Shown: positions 28,513 to 36,249 of the stretch, piece by piece | Layout: each line of letters opens with the position of its first letter | Position numbering within the stretch: position 1 is the first letter of the stretch | DNA from: Flavobacterium sp. 245 | GTDB lineage: Bacteria; Bacteroidota; Bacteroidia; Flavobacteriales; Flavobacteriaceae | Direction: 5' to 3' | Assembly: GCF_004362055.1 (NCBI RefSeq) | Contig: NZ_SNXB01000001.1 | Coordinates: 496,001-560,000 of the forward strand | Length of the DNA: 64,000 nucleotides | Notes under the pieces: generated by a model | Seen by the model: only the letters and a program-made list of their open reading frames with translations | Told to the model about the DNA's origin: nothing | The model's database searches: none | Program-made: the position numbers and the translations under genes

Positions 28513-28549
28513 AATTTTTATATTTTATTAATTGATTGATACTCCATAT

Positions 28550-28577
28550 GACGACACCTTTTAAATTGAGGTTACAA
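28550..28577 (-). promoter_or_regulatory. ECF-type promoter of the DUF6249 gene
   Basis: On the minus strand: TTGTAACC (28577-28570), 16 bases, CGTC (28553-28550). Both elements and the spacer length match the promoter in front of the ECF sigma gene. Confidence 0.65.
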
Positions 28578-28817
28578 CTTTTGGTAAAAAAAATTGAATT
28601 TTTAAATCCAAAACCCAAAACTTGCTGATTATGAGTTAATTTTGAGTTTTATTAAAAATATTAAATCTCAAAATACGAGTCGTAATTGGCAAAAATACGT
28701 GAACCAATTATAAAAATAAGTTTTTGACAAATTTCAATCCTTATTATATATGTAAAATCTCGAAGTTGGTCCCGAGGCTTCGGGATGGAATTTATTTTTG
28801 AAAATTTTCACCAAAAC

Positions 28818-28845
28818 TTGTAACCTAAAATAATAAACCATCGTC
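28818..28845 (+). promoter_or_regulatory. ECF-type promoter of the sigma factor operon
   Basis: TTGTAACC (28818-28825), 16 bases, CGTC (28842-28845). The ATG follows only 9 bases after CGTC, so the mRNA would have almost no leader. Typical arrangement for an autoregulated ECF sigma gene. Confidence 0.65.
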
Positions 28846-28854
28846 CTATATAAT

Positions 28855-29442
28855 ATGAGTACTTTGAATGATCAAAATTATATCGATAGAATCCTGCAGG
28901 GCGAGACAAATTTGTTTGCCGTGCTGGTTGATCGTTATAAGGATATGATTTTTACATTGTCGCTCAAAATGGTCAAAAACAGAGAAGAAGCCGAAGAAGC
29001 CGCACAAGACACTTTTATTAAAGTATATAATTCTTTGAGCAAGTTTAAAGGCGATTCTAAATTCTCAACCTGGATTTATAAAATCTCTTATAATAATTGT
29101 TTAGACCGATTGAAAAAAAACAAAAAAGAAGATTTAAACATTTCAATAGATGAATTCTCATCGCATTTAGTCAAAACAATGGACAATGCTTTGAGTGCTT
29201 TAGAAGACAAAGAACGAAAGCAGGCCATTCAGAATTGTTTAAATTTGTTGCCAAGGGAAGATAATTTTCTGCTGACCTTATTTTATTTTGAAGATCAGAA
29301 TTTAGAAGAAATTGGCAAAATCATGAATATAAATGCTAATAATGTCAAGGTGAAATTATTTAGAAGCCGACAAAAATTAGCTACCATTTTAAAGAAGCAG
29401 TTAGAACCCGAAATAGTTGAGTGTTATGAAAGAGGAAGATAA
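28855..29442 (+). CDS. ECF-type RNA polymerase sigma factor
   Basis: 195 residues. Region 2 (about 10-85) contains FAVLVDRYKDMIFTLSLKMVKN, EAEEAAQDTFIKVYNSL and KFSTWIYKISYNNCLDRLK. Region 4 (about 125-185) contains LPREDNFLLTLFYFEDQNLEEIGKIMNINANNVKVKLFRSRQKL. There is no C-terminal extension. It directs RNA polymerase to a small regulon; the identical promoter form before this gene and before DUF6249 suggests autoregulation. The membrane protein gene overlaps its end, as usual for a sigma/anti-sigma pair. Confidence 0.94.
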   Translation: MSTLNDQNYIDRILQGETNLFAVLVDRYKDMIFTLSLKMVKNREEAEEAAQDTFIKVYNSLSKFKGDSKFSTWIYKISYNNCLDRLKKNKKEDLNISIDEFSSHLVKTMDNALSALEDKERKQAIQNCLNLLPREDNFLLTLFYFEDQNLEEIGKIMNINANNVKVKLFRSRQKLATILKKQLEPEIVECYERGR

Positions 29443-29821
29443 AAACTTAGAAAATCTTATTGAGAAAATGATGGCTGAAAACACTTTGCAATCGCCATCT
29501 GCCGACTTTACTTCGAATTTAATGTCGCATATTCTTGTTTCTGAAAAGGCAAAAATCAAACCTTACAAACCTTTAATTTCCATTTCAACGTGGATTTTTA
29601 TCGGAATTGCTTTGGTTCTTTTAATTTCTTATAATGTATTCTTCGCCGGAACTCAGAATAATTTAGAAATAGGAAAATCCTACACTGATAAAATTTCGGC
29701 AATTCTTTCTGGGATTCATATTTCAAAAACTTTATTGTATGCTTTATTAGTTGTTCCTTTTATGATTTTAGTTCAGATTGGGGTTTTGAAGAATTATTTT
29801 GATAAGAAGTACCAACTATAA
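29426..29821 (+). CDS. Membrane protein, probable anti-sigma partner
   Basis: 131 residues from the ATG at 29426 (MKEEDKNLENLIEKMM), overlapping the sigma factor gene by 17 bases; the frame also offers a TTG three codons earlier. The N-terminal 50 residues are charged and cytoplasmic, followed by hydrophobic helices at about 55-75 and 100-122. There is no His-Cys-Cys zinc anti-sigma motif, so the anti-sigma role rests on position and topology. It ends VLKNYFDKKYQL, and a mutated copy of that 3' end lies 1 kb downstream after the hydrolase gene. Confidence 0.78.
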   Translation: MKEEDKNLENLIEKMMAENTLQSPSADFTSNLMSHILVSEKAKIKPYKPLISISTWIFIGIALVLLISYNVFFAGTQNNLEIGKSYTDKISAILSGIHISKTLLYALLVVPFMILVQIGVLKNYFDKKYQL

Positions 29822-29835
29822 AATTGAAAAATAAA

Positions 29836-30744
29836 ATGGCAATTTTTAAACACGTTTTAAGAGCAAAAAAAACATACAAATATTCTCTTTTAATGTTGTT
29901 GTTTTTTGTCACTAGTTATGCATCTGCAATTCCACAAAACTTTACTACTAAGGAAATAAAATTTGTTAGTGAAGGAATTTCACTCGCAGGAACTATTTTT
30001 ACACCTGACAACGTACAGGCAGCAGTTGTGATTGTTCATGGATCTGGGCAAGAAAAAAGAATGATAAACTTTGCTACAATCCTAGCCAACAATGGAATTG
30101 CAGTTTTAACGTATGATAAACGCGGAGTCGGAGAATCAGCTGGTGTATATGCCGGACCTGAAGTAGGAACTAACAATGTTGATTTCTCCAATCTTAATCT
30201 TTTGTCTTTAGATGTCAGTGCTGCTGTAAATACTTTATCTAAATCGCTATCAAATAATAAAATATCAATAGGTTTAATAGGAGGAAGTCAAGCTGGATGG
30301 ATAATTCCATTGACTGCAGAGAAAAATAAAAAAGTTAAATTTATGACCATATTTAGCGGTGCTCTTATAACAGTTAAAGAACAATTGAGATTCCAATTTT
30401 ATACAAATGGAGATAAAAATTTTTGGGATACGCACTCAGAAGAAGATACAAGAAAACATATATTCAATGACCCAGACAAATATGAGTTTATTGACACCAA
30501 TCCTAATGATATTCTTGCTAAATTATCAATTCCGGGAATCTGGATTTTTGGAGGCAAAGACATTCAGGTTCCCGTTAAGCTATCAATCGAATATCTTGAT
30601 ATCTTAAAATCTAAAGGGAAAAATTATGACTATAAATTGTTTCCAAACTTGGGCCACAATACAGCATTTTCAGACTCTGAAGAACCTATGAAAGATGCGA
30701 TCAATTGGATAAAAAACATTGATAAATCAAAGAATCACAAGTAA
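29836..30744 (+). CDS. Secreted alpha/beta hydrolase
   Basis: 302 residues from the ATG at 29836 (MAIFKHVLRAKKTYKYSLLM); the signal segment is YSLLMLLFFVTSYASA. AAVVIVHGSGQEKR is the oxyanion region, IGLIGGSQAGWIIPL the nucleophile elbow (Gly-Gly-Ser-Gln-Ala instead of GxSxG with Gly at the end), IFGGKDIQVPVK the acid and FPNLGHNTAF the catalytic His. An esterase or peptidase of the BAAT/DLH-like type; substrate unknown. The gene appears inserted between the end of the anti-sigma gene and a relic copy of that same end. Confidence 0.88.
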   Translation: MAIFKHVLRAKKTYKYSLLMLLFFVTSYASAIPQNFTTKEIKFVSEGISLAGTIFTPDNVQAAVVIVHGSGQEKRMINFATILANNGIAVLTYDKRGVGESAGVYAGPEVGTNNVDFSNLNLLSLDVSAAVNTLSKSLSNNKISIGLIGGSQAGWIIPLTAEKNKKVKFMTIFSGALITVKEQLRFQFYTNGDKNFWDTHSEEDTRKHIFNDPDKYEFIDTNPNDILAKLSIPGIWIFGGKDIQVPVKLSIEYLDILKSKGKNYDYKLFPNLGHNTAFSDSEEPMKDAINWIKNIDKSKNHK

Positions 30745-30779
30745 AAAACTAAAGTCGCTATCGCTAACCGTTACTAAAA

Positions 30780-30830
30780 CATGTTTTGAGCTTTCTAAAA
30801 AATTCTTTTGATAAGAAGTATCAGTTGTAA
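30780..30830 (+). pseudogene. Relic of a duplicated anti-sigma gene 3' end
   Basis: Reading in frame to the TAA at 30828-30830 gives HVLSFLKNSFDKKYQL, almost the C-terminus of the protein ending at 29821 (VLKNYFDKKYQL). Most differences between the two are synonymous (TAC/TAT, CAA/CAG, CTA/TTG), as expected from a once-coding copy. No start codon or body remains. Confidence 0.6.
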
Positions 30831-31409
30831 TTATTGTTTAAAAAAATCTACTCTTTTCCAAATATAATATGTAGCATGATAATCATCAAAACCAACATCA
30901 TATTTATTTTTATATAAAAGATATTTAATTGTCGGAAATTCATTTTTTTGGATAATTGATCTGTTGAGTCTAAGCTTTTCTTTTCCAACATTATCTTCTG
31001 AATACTTTTTTAAAAAATTATCAAATCCTAATCCAGCATATTCTTTTTCTATTTTTGGATTTAATTTGAAACTATCATAATTTCTAAATGTTTTGAATAA
31101 TTTTTTATCCAAAACAAAATCTTCGTTTAAAACAGCATCTAGAAAATCTTCAAAGGATTTAAATTTTTTCGCATAATATTCTTTATACAAATAGAACAGT
31201 TCGTCGCTATTGCATGCGTGAAATTCTTTATTACTTATTAAAACATATAAATGTAAAAATGAAGCTGGAGGAGGAGGCAATCTTAATCCGTCACTTATTT
31301 CTCCTCGATCTGCTAACGTTTCTATCATTTCCTCAGAAAAATTAGGTTCTTTTCTTTCGCAGGAAATCAAAAGACAAAACAACATTAATACGGTTACTGT
31401 TTTCTTCAT
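30831..31409 (-). CDS. Lipoprotein of unknown function
   Basis: 192 residues from the start at 31409 (MKKTVTVLMLFCLLISCERKE), a lipoprotein signal with Cys 17; the longer frame to 31463 would bury the signal and is less likely. The mature part is highly charged, with YKEYYAKKFKSFEDFLDAVLNEDFVLDKKLFKTF and few hydrophobic stretches, predicted mostly helical. I recognise no domain. It converges on the sigma factor operon and starts 243 bases from the divergent PfkB kinase. Confidence 0.7.
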   Translation of the reverse strand: MKKTVTVLMLFCLLISCERKEPNFSEEMIETLADRGEISDGLRLPPPPASFLHLYVLISNKEFHACNSDELFYLYKEYYAKKFKSFEDFLDAVLNEDFVLDKKLFKTFRNYDSFKLNPKIEKEYAGLGFDNFLKKYSEDNVGKEKLRLNRSIIQKNEFPTIKYLLYKNKYDVGFDDYHATYYIWKRVDFFKQ

Positions 31410-31597
31410 AAATGAAATTTGGTATTGAAACAAATCTAGCAAAAATCTCTGATGCTTTTTCAAAATAAATATTGCAATTTAATTCTGATAATCATATTTT
31501 AAGCATTCCACAGAATTCAATATAATTTACTCATTTACAATAGTTTTAAGCCCGAAAACGATATTGTTTTTTTAAGAAAATTTTGAGAACCTAAACC

Positions 31598-31629
31598 ATT
31601 GCAATATTGTAACTTATAGAGTATCTTTG
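31598..31629 (+). promoter_or_regulatory. Sigma-A type promoter of the PfkB kinase gene
   Basis: ATTG (31598-31601, one off TTTG), 20 bases, TATCTTTG (31622-31629), 23 bases before the ATG. Confidence 0.6.
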
Positions 31630-31652
31630 CACCCTAATTCGAAATTCATAAA

Positions 31653-32576
31653 ATGAATAAATTATTGATTGTTGGAACGGTTGCTTTCGACGCGATTGAA
31701 ACTCCTTTCGGAAAAACAGATAAAATATTAGGTGGTGCTGCAACGTATATTGGTTTATCAGCATCCTTTTTTAACTTGCAATCGGCTATTGTTTCAGTAG
31801 TTGGCGACGATTTTCCGCAAGAACATTTAGATTTATTGACTTCAAAAAATATTGATATCTCTGGTATCGAGATTGTAAAAGGCGGAAAAACCTTTTTCTG
31901 GAGCGGTTTATATCACAACGATTTAAATTCAAGAGACACTCTTGTAACAGAGTTGAACGTTTTAGCTGATTTTCAGCCAAAAGTTCCTCAAAATTACAAA
32001 GATGCTGATGTTGTGATGTTAGGAAACTTACACCCATTAGTACAAAGCAGTGTTTTAGACCAAATGGAGAAAAAACCAAAATTAGTTGTTTTAGATACAA
32101 TGAACTTTTGGATGGACTGCGCTCTTCCTGAATTATTAGAGGTAATTAAACGTGTAGATGTTATTACAATCAATGACGAAGAGGCAAGACAACTTTCTGG
32201 CGAATATTCATTAGTAAAAGCAGCAGCTAAAATCCAAGACATGGGACCAAAATATGTGGTGATCAAAAAAGGAGAACACGGAGCGCTTTTATTCCACAAT
32301 AGAGAAGTATTCTTTGCACCAGCTTTACCGCTAGAAGATGTTTTTGATCCAACAGGAGCTGGAGACACTTTTGCAGGAGGATTTTCTGGATTTATTGCAC
32401 AAAGCGAAAACATTTCGTTTAACAATATGAAAAATGCAATTATTTATGGTTCAAATTTAGCTTCGTTCTGCGTAGAGAAATTTGGAACTGAAAGGATGGA
32501 AACATTAAGCAAGGCCGAGGTAGCGATTCGATTACAGCAATTTAAGTCGTTAACTCAGTTTGACATAGAAATATAA
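31653..32576 (+). CDS. PfkB-family carbohydrate kinase
   Basis: 307 residues. GGAATYIGLSASFFN is the N-terminal PfkB sugar-binding signature, and DPTGAGDTFAGGFSGFI the C-terminal signature with the catalytic Asp and the anion hole. INDEEARQLSGE and YVVIKKGEHGALLF match the nucleotide-binding lobe. Substrate may be a nucleoside or a sugar; the place immediately before an amidophosphoribosyltransferase is conserved in flavobacteria and hints at nucleotide metabolism. A terminator separates the two genes. Confidence 0.92.
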   Translation: MNKLLIVGTVAFDAIETPFGKTDKILGGAATYIGLSASFFNLQSAIVSVVGDDFPQEHLDLLTSKNIDISGIEIVKGGKTFFWSGLYHNDLNSRDTLVTELNVLADFQPKVPQNYKDADVVMLGNLHPLVQSSVLDQMEKKPKLVVLDTMNFWMDCALPELLEVIKRVDVITINDEEARQLSGEYSLVKAAAKIQDMGPKYVVIKKGEHGALLFHNREVFFAPALPLEDVFDPTGAGDTFAGGFSGFIAQSENISFNNMKNAIIYGSNLASFCVEKFGTERMETLSKAEVAIRLQQFKSLTQFDIEI

Positions 32577-32585
32577 TGCCTAAGA

Positions 32586-32610
32586 GCCTCGGTAAAACGG
32601 GGCTTTTTTA
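32586..32610 (+). terminator. Terminator between PfkB kinase and amidophosphoribosyltransferase
   Basis: GCCTCG (32586-32591) pairs with CGGGGC (32598-32603) including one G-T, followed by six or more T. Confidence 0.75.
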
Positions 32611-32657
32611 TTACGTTAATACACACAACTTACAACAACACAAAATACAAAAAAACA

Positions 32658-34556
32658 ATGAGCGACGCGTTAAAACACGAATGTGGTATAGCCTTAGTTA
32701 GACTTCTTAAACCGCTTGAATATTATAAAGAAAAATACGGAACTGCTTTTTACGGAATTCAGAAAATGTATTTAATGATGGAAAAACAGCACAACCGCGG
32801 ACAAGACGGCGCTGGTTTTGCAAGCATTAAATTAGATGTAGAACCTGGACAACGCTATATAAGCCGAGTTCGTTCTAATCATGCACAACCAATTCAAGAT
32901 GTTTTTAAGCAAATCAACGAGCGAATCAGCGAGGAGTTAAAAGCAAAACCTGAAATTGCTGACGATATTCATAAAATAAAATCTGAAATTCCATATGTAG
33001 GCGAATTGTTTTTAGGACACGTTCGCTACGGAACTTTTGGAAAAAACAGCATCGAAAGCGTACACCCATTTTTGCGTCAAAGCAACTGGATGCACCGTAA
33101 CTTGATTTTGGCAGGAAACTTTAATATGACAAATGTTAAAGAACTTTTCGAAAACTTGGTTGAGTTAGGACAGCACCCTAAAGAAATGGCAGATACTGTT
33201 ACCGTAATGGAAAAAATTGGTCACTTCTTAGATAAAGAAGTAATGCAATTGTACCAAGACTGCAAAACTGAAGGTTATTCAAAAAGAGAAGCTTCACCAG
33301 TTATTGCTGAGCGTTTAGATATTGCAAAAATATTAGCTCGTTCTGCTAAAAACTTAGACGGCGGTTACGCAATGGCTGGATTATTAGGTCATGGTGATGC
33401 ATTTGTTTTTAGAGATCCAGCCGGAATTCGTCCAGCATATTTTTATCAGGATGACGAAGTGGTTGTAGTAGCTTCTGAAAGACCTGTTATTCAAACGGTA
33501 TTTAATGTTCCTTTTGAAAGTGTTCAGGAAATCGATCCAGGAAACGCTTTGATTATAAAGAAAAACGGAAAAGTTTCGATGAATCAAATCTTGGAACCAA
33601 CTGTTAAAAAAGCTTGTTCGTTTGAAAGAATTTATTTTTCAAGAGGAAGTGATGCTGAAATTTATCAGGAACGTAAAAACTTAGGAAAATTAATTTTACC
33701 TGCAGTTCTTGACGCCATTGACAGCGATACAGATAATACGGTTTTCTCTTATATTCCAAATACAGCCGAAACTTCCTTTTATGGTTTAGTTGAAGCTGCT
33801 CAGGATTTCTTGAATCAGAGAAAAAACAATTACATTCTAGAAAACAGAAATACACTAACTACTGAAACACTTCAGGAACTTTTAGCTGTAAAAATTCGTA
33901 CAGAGAAAGTTGCCATTAAAGATGCTAAACTCAGAACCTTTATTACCGAAGACAGTAGTCGTGACGATTTAGTTGCGCACGTTTACGATGTTACATACGG
34001 CGTAATTAAACCAGAAGATAATTTAGTTATTATTGACGACAGTATTGTTCGTGGTACAACTTTAAAAATGAGCATCATTAAAATGATGGATCGTTTAAAT
34101 CCAAAACGTATCGTAATCGTTTCATCGGCGCCACAAATTCGTTATCCAGATTGTTACGGAATCGATATGGCAAAACTAGAAGGGCTTGTTGCTTTTAGAG
34201 CGGCTTTGACGTTATTAAAAGAAAGAAACTTATACCATATTGTTGACGAAGTTTATGCTAAATGTAAAGCACAAGAAAATTTCGCCGATAAAGATGTTGT
34301 AAATTATGTTACAGCTATCTACGATCAATTTACACCAGAAGAAATTTCAGATAAGATAGCCGAAATGTTAAGTTCTCCAGAAATCAACGCTGAAGTAAAA
34401 ATCATTTTCCAAAAAGTAGAAGATTTACATATTGCGTGTCCTAAAAATTTAGGCGACTGGTACTTTACAGGAGACTATCCAACTCCAGGTGGAAATCGAG
34501 TTGTAAATCGTGCATTTATGAATTTTTACGAAGGAAAAGACGCTCGAGCGTACTAA
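32658..34556 (+). CDS. purF: Amidophosphoribosyltransferase (long Bacteroidota form)
   Basis: 632 residues. It makes phosphoribosylamine from PRPP and glutamine, the first step of purine synthesis. The glutaminase domain starts at Cys 9 (HECGIALVRLL), so removal of a short propeptide is implied. EKQHNRGQDGAGFASI and LGHVRYGTFGKNS follow in glutaminase order. The PRPP loop is NLVIIDDSIVRGTTLKMSII near residue 455, with both acidic residues. It is about 130 residues longer than classical PurF, a form common in Bacteroidota, where a second, shorter PurF often exists; which of the two is the main enzyme cannot be told here. Confidence 0.9.
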   Translation: MSDALKHECGIALVRLLKPLEYYKEKYGTAFYGIQKMYLMMEKQHNRGQDGAGFASIKLDVEPGQRYISRVRSNHAQPIQDVFKQINERISEELKAKPEIADDIHKIKSEIPYVGELFLGHVRYGTFGKNSIESVHPFLRQSNWMHRNLILAGNFNMTNVKELFENLVELGQHPKEMADTVTVMEKIGHFLDKEVMQLYQDCKTEGYSKREASPVIAERLDIAKILARSAKNLDGGYAMAGLLGHGDAFVFRDPAGIRPAYFYQDDEVVVVASERPVIQTVFNVPFESVQEIDPGNALIIKKNGKVSMNQILEPTVKKACSFERIYFSRGSDAEIYQERKNLGKLILPAVLDAIDSDTDNTVFSYIPNTAETSFYGLVEAAQDFLNQRKNNYILENRNTLTTETLQELLAVKIRTEKVAIKDAKLRTFITEDSSRDDLVAHVYDVTYGVIKPEDNLVIIDDSIVRGTTLKMSIIKMMDRLNPKRIVIVSSAPQIRYPDCYGIDMAKLEGLVAFRAALTLLKERNLYHIVDEVYAKCKAQENFADKDVVNYVTAIYDQFTPEEISDKIAEMLSSPEINAEVKIIFQKVEDLHIACPKNLGDWYFTGDYPTPGGNRVVNRAFMNFYEGKDARAY

Positions 34557-34620
34557 GAAAATACTAAGAAAAAGTTAATTTGTGCATTTCATCGGTTTTT
34601 TTTGCCGTTCATCCTGTTTG

Positions 34621-34652
34621 TTTGGTAAAAATGAAAAGCTACAATACTTTTG
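34621..34652 (+). promoter_or_regulatory. Promoter of candidate sRNA copy A
   Basis: TTTG (34621-34624), 20 bases, TACTTTTG (34645-34652): a full-consensus Bacteroidota sigma-A promoter ending 4 bases before the conserved RNA block. Confidence 0.7.
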
Positions 34653-34656
34653 GGAA

Positions 34657-34728
34657 ACCATAACATTAGTAGGTTAAGTTTATGGTAGATTTGGGGCAAA
34701 AAGGGTGGAAGCAATTCCACCTTTTTTA
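34657..34728 (+). ncRNA. Candidate small RNA, copy A of three
   Basis: About 72 nt. It opens with ACCATAAC and a partner GTTTATGGT that can pair as a 5' hairpin, then single-stranded GATTTGGGGCAAAA, then the terminator stem GGTGGAA-GCAA-TTCCACC and T-rich tail. The first 45 or so bases are identical in copies B and C, while the terminator stem differs by a compensatory pair (T-A here, C-G in the others) and keeps a GNRA loop. No ORF. It lies downstream of purF. Confidence 0.68.
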
Positions 34729-34840
34729 TTTTATTCAGATAAGTATTTACAAAACAGACTTCTAGAATCACTTCATCGAAAATATTGACCATTCATCTAA
34801 AAAATTTTGTTTAAAGATATAGCTGCCATACATTTACTGA

Positions 34841-34911
34841 ACCATAACATTAGTAGGTTAAGTTTATGGTAGATTTGGGGCAAAAAAGGCGGAAGAGATT
34901 CCGCCTTTTTT
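34841..34911 (+). ncRNA. Candidate small RNA, copy B of three
   Basis: Same block as copy A, with terminator stem AGGCGGAA-GAGA-TTCCGCCT. Its promoter is TTTG (34806-34809), 19 bases, TACATTTA (34829-34836), again ending 4 bases before the block. The 40 bases in front are shared with copy C but not with copy A. Confidence 0.68.
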
Positions 34912-34987
34912 ATTTTTATTTCTAGAGGAAAGAGAATAGAGTAAAGATTATTCAACATAGTGCAAAAGCAAAAAAATCATATTTAAA

Positions 34988-35024
34988 AAAAGAGGAACTG
35001 CCAAAGGTAGCTCCTCTTTTTTTT
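34988..35024. terminator. Hairpin with T tract, gene not known
   Basis: GAGGAACT and AGCTCCTC pair with one mismatch, flanked by A and T runs. It lies between sRNA copies B and C and may back up termination of copy B, or end an unseen transcript. Confidence 0.55.
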
Positions 35025-35217
35025 ACTCTTACTTCTTTACTCTTACTTCTTTACTCTTTACTCTTTGTTCTTTACTCTTTGTTCTATACTCTTTGTTCTA
35101 TACTCTTTACTCTTTACTCTTTACTCTTTGCTCTTTGCTCTTTGCTCTTTACTCTTTGCTCTTTGCTCTTCACTCTTCACTCTTCACTCTTCACTCTTCA
35201 CTCTTTACTCTTTACTT
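35024..35217. repeat. Heptamer tandem repeat (ACTCTTT type)
   Basis: About 27 imperfect copies of a 7-base unit, variants ACTCTTT, GCTCTTT, GTTCTTT and ACTCTTC. Purine-rich complements occur at about 34923-34945 and 35363-35405, so long pairing is possible. A slippage-prone array, not coding. Confidence 0.85.
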
Positions 35218-35284
35218 AATCGGATATATTTGCCATTCGTCTAAAAAGTTTTTTTCATAAATATAGCTGCCATACATTTACTGA

Positions 35285-35355
35285 ACCATAACATTAGTAG
35301 GTTAAGTTTATGGTAGATTTGGGGCAAAAAAGGCGGAAGAGATTCCGCCTTTTTT
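35285..35355 (+). ncRNA. Candidate small RNA, copy C of three
   Basis: Identical to copy B through the conserved block and terminator stem. The -7 box TACATTTA (35273-35280) is kept, but the -33 position reads TTTT instead of TTTG, so this promoter may be weaker. Confidence 0.65.
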
Positions 35356-35439
35356 ATTTTATTTCTAGAGGAAAGAGAATAGAATAAAGAGCAAAGAATA
35401 AAGATTGTTGCGCATATTTTTTAACTATATAACTAAAAA

Positions 35440-35470
35440 AAGACGGATAGCTATCAAGCCATCCGTCTTT
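35440..35470 (-). terminator. Terminator of the superoxide dismutase gene
   Basis: GACGGAT (35442-35448) pairs with ATCCGTC (35461-35467), with A and T runs on both sides, so it can act in both directions. Confidence 0.82.
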
Positions 35471-35498
35471 TTTCTTTATTCTTTACTCTATTTTCTTC

Positions 35499-36110
35499 TT
35501 ACTTGTCTAAAGCAAATCTTCTTGCAACTTCAGTCCAGTTAATTACGCTGAAGAAAGCTTCAATATAATCTGGTCTTCTGTTTTGGTAGTTTAAGTAGTA
35601 AGCATGCTCCCAAACGTCCATTCCTAAGATTGGAGTTCCGCCGTTACCAGCAACTTCTGGCATTAATGGATTGTCTTGATTTGGAGTACCTACAACTTCT
35701 AATTTTCCACCTTTTTGAACTGTTAACCAAGCCCATCCTGATCCAAATTGTGTTGCACCAGCTTTAGCGAATTTTGCTTTAAATTCTTCGAAAGTTCCAA
35801 AAGAAGCTTCGATTGCAGCTAATAAATCACCAGTTGGCAATCCGCCTCCGTTTGGAGACATTACAGTCCAGAATAAATTGTGATTGTAGAAACCTCCACC
35901 ATTGTTACGAACTGCTGCGTTTGATTTATCTAAGTTGATTAAGATGTTTTCAATTGTTTTTCCTTCTAAATCTGTTCCTGCAATTGCAGCGTTAAGATTT
36001 GTTGTATATGCATTGTGGTGCTTTGTATGGTGGATTTCCATCGTACGAGCATCAATATGTGGTTCTAATGCATCATATGCATAAGGTAATTGTGGTAATT
36101 CAAAAGCCAT
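35499..36110 (-). CDS. Superoxide dismutase (Fe/Mn family)
   Basis: 203 residues, no signal peptide, cytoplasmic. It converts superoxide to oxygen and hydrogen peroxide. The N-terminal helices contain [12 protein letters not shown] (metal His) and [16 protein letters not shown] (second His). The C-terminal domain contains [10 protein letters not shown] and [24 protein letters not shown] with the Asp and His ligands. Motifs do not settle whether iron or manganese is preferred. It is a single gene with its own TAnnTTTG box upstream. Confidence 0.95.
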   Translation of the reverse strand: MAFELPQLPYAYDALEPHIDARTMEIHHTKHHNAYTTNLNAAIAGTDLEGKTIENILINLDKSNAAVRNNGGGFYNHNLFWTVMSPNGGGLPTGDLLAAIEASFGTFEEFKAKFAKAGATQFGSGWAWLTVQKGGKLEVVGTPNQDNPLMPEVAGNGGTPILGMDVWEHAYYLNYQNRRPDYIEAFFSVINWTEVARRFALDK

Positions 36111-36146
36111 GATATTAGGATTTTTATGGTTTATAATAATTTATTC

Positions 36147-36154
36147 CAAATTTA
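36147..36154 (-). promoter_or_regulatory. Candidate -7 box of the superoxide dismutase gene
   Basis: Reads TAAATTTG on the minus strand, 37 bases before the start codon. Confidence 0.45.
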
Positions 36155-36249
36155 GACATTTAACTTTGTAATTGAAAATACTATTTCGTTATAATTCAAT
36201 TAAATTAATCGATAAATCGATTTTTTAAAAGTTAAATACTTATAAATCT

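Noticed and set aside
35024..35217. CRISPR-like array
   Set aside because: The unit is 7 bases without unique spacers, and no cas genes are near.
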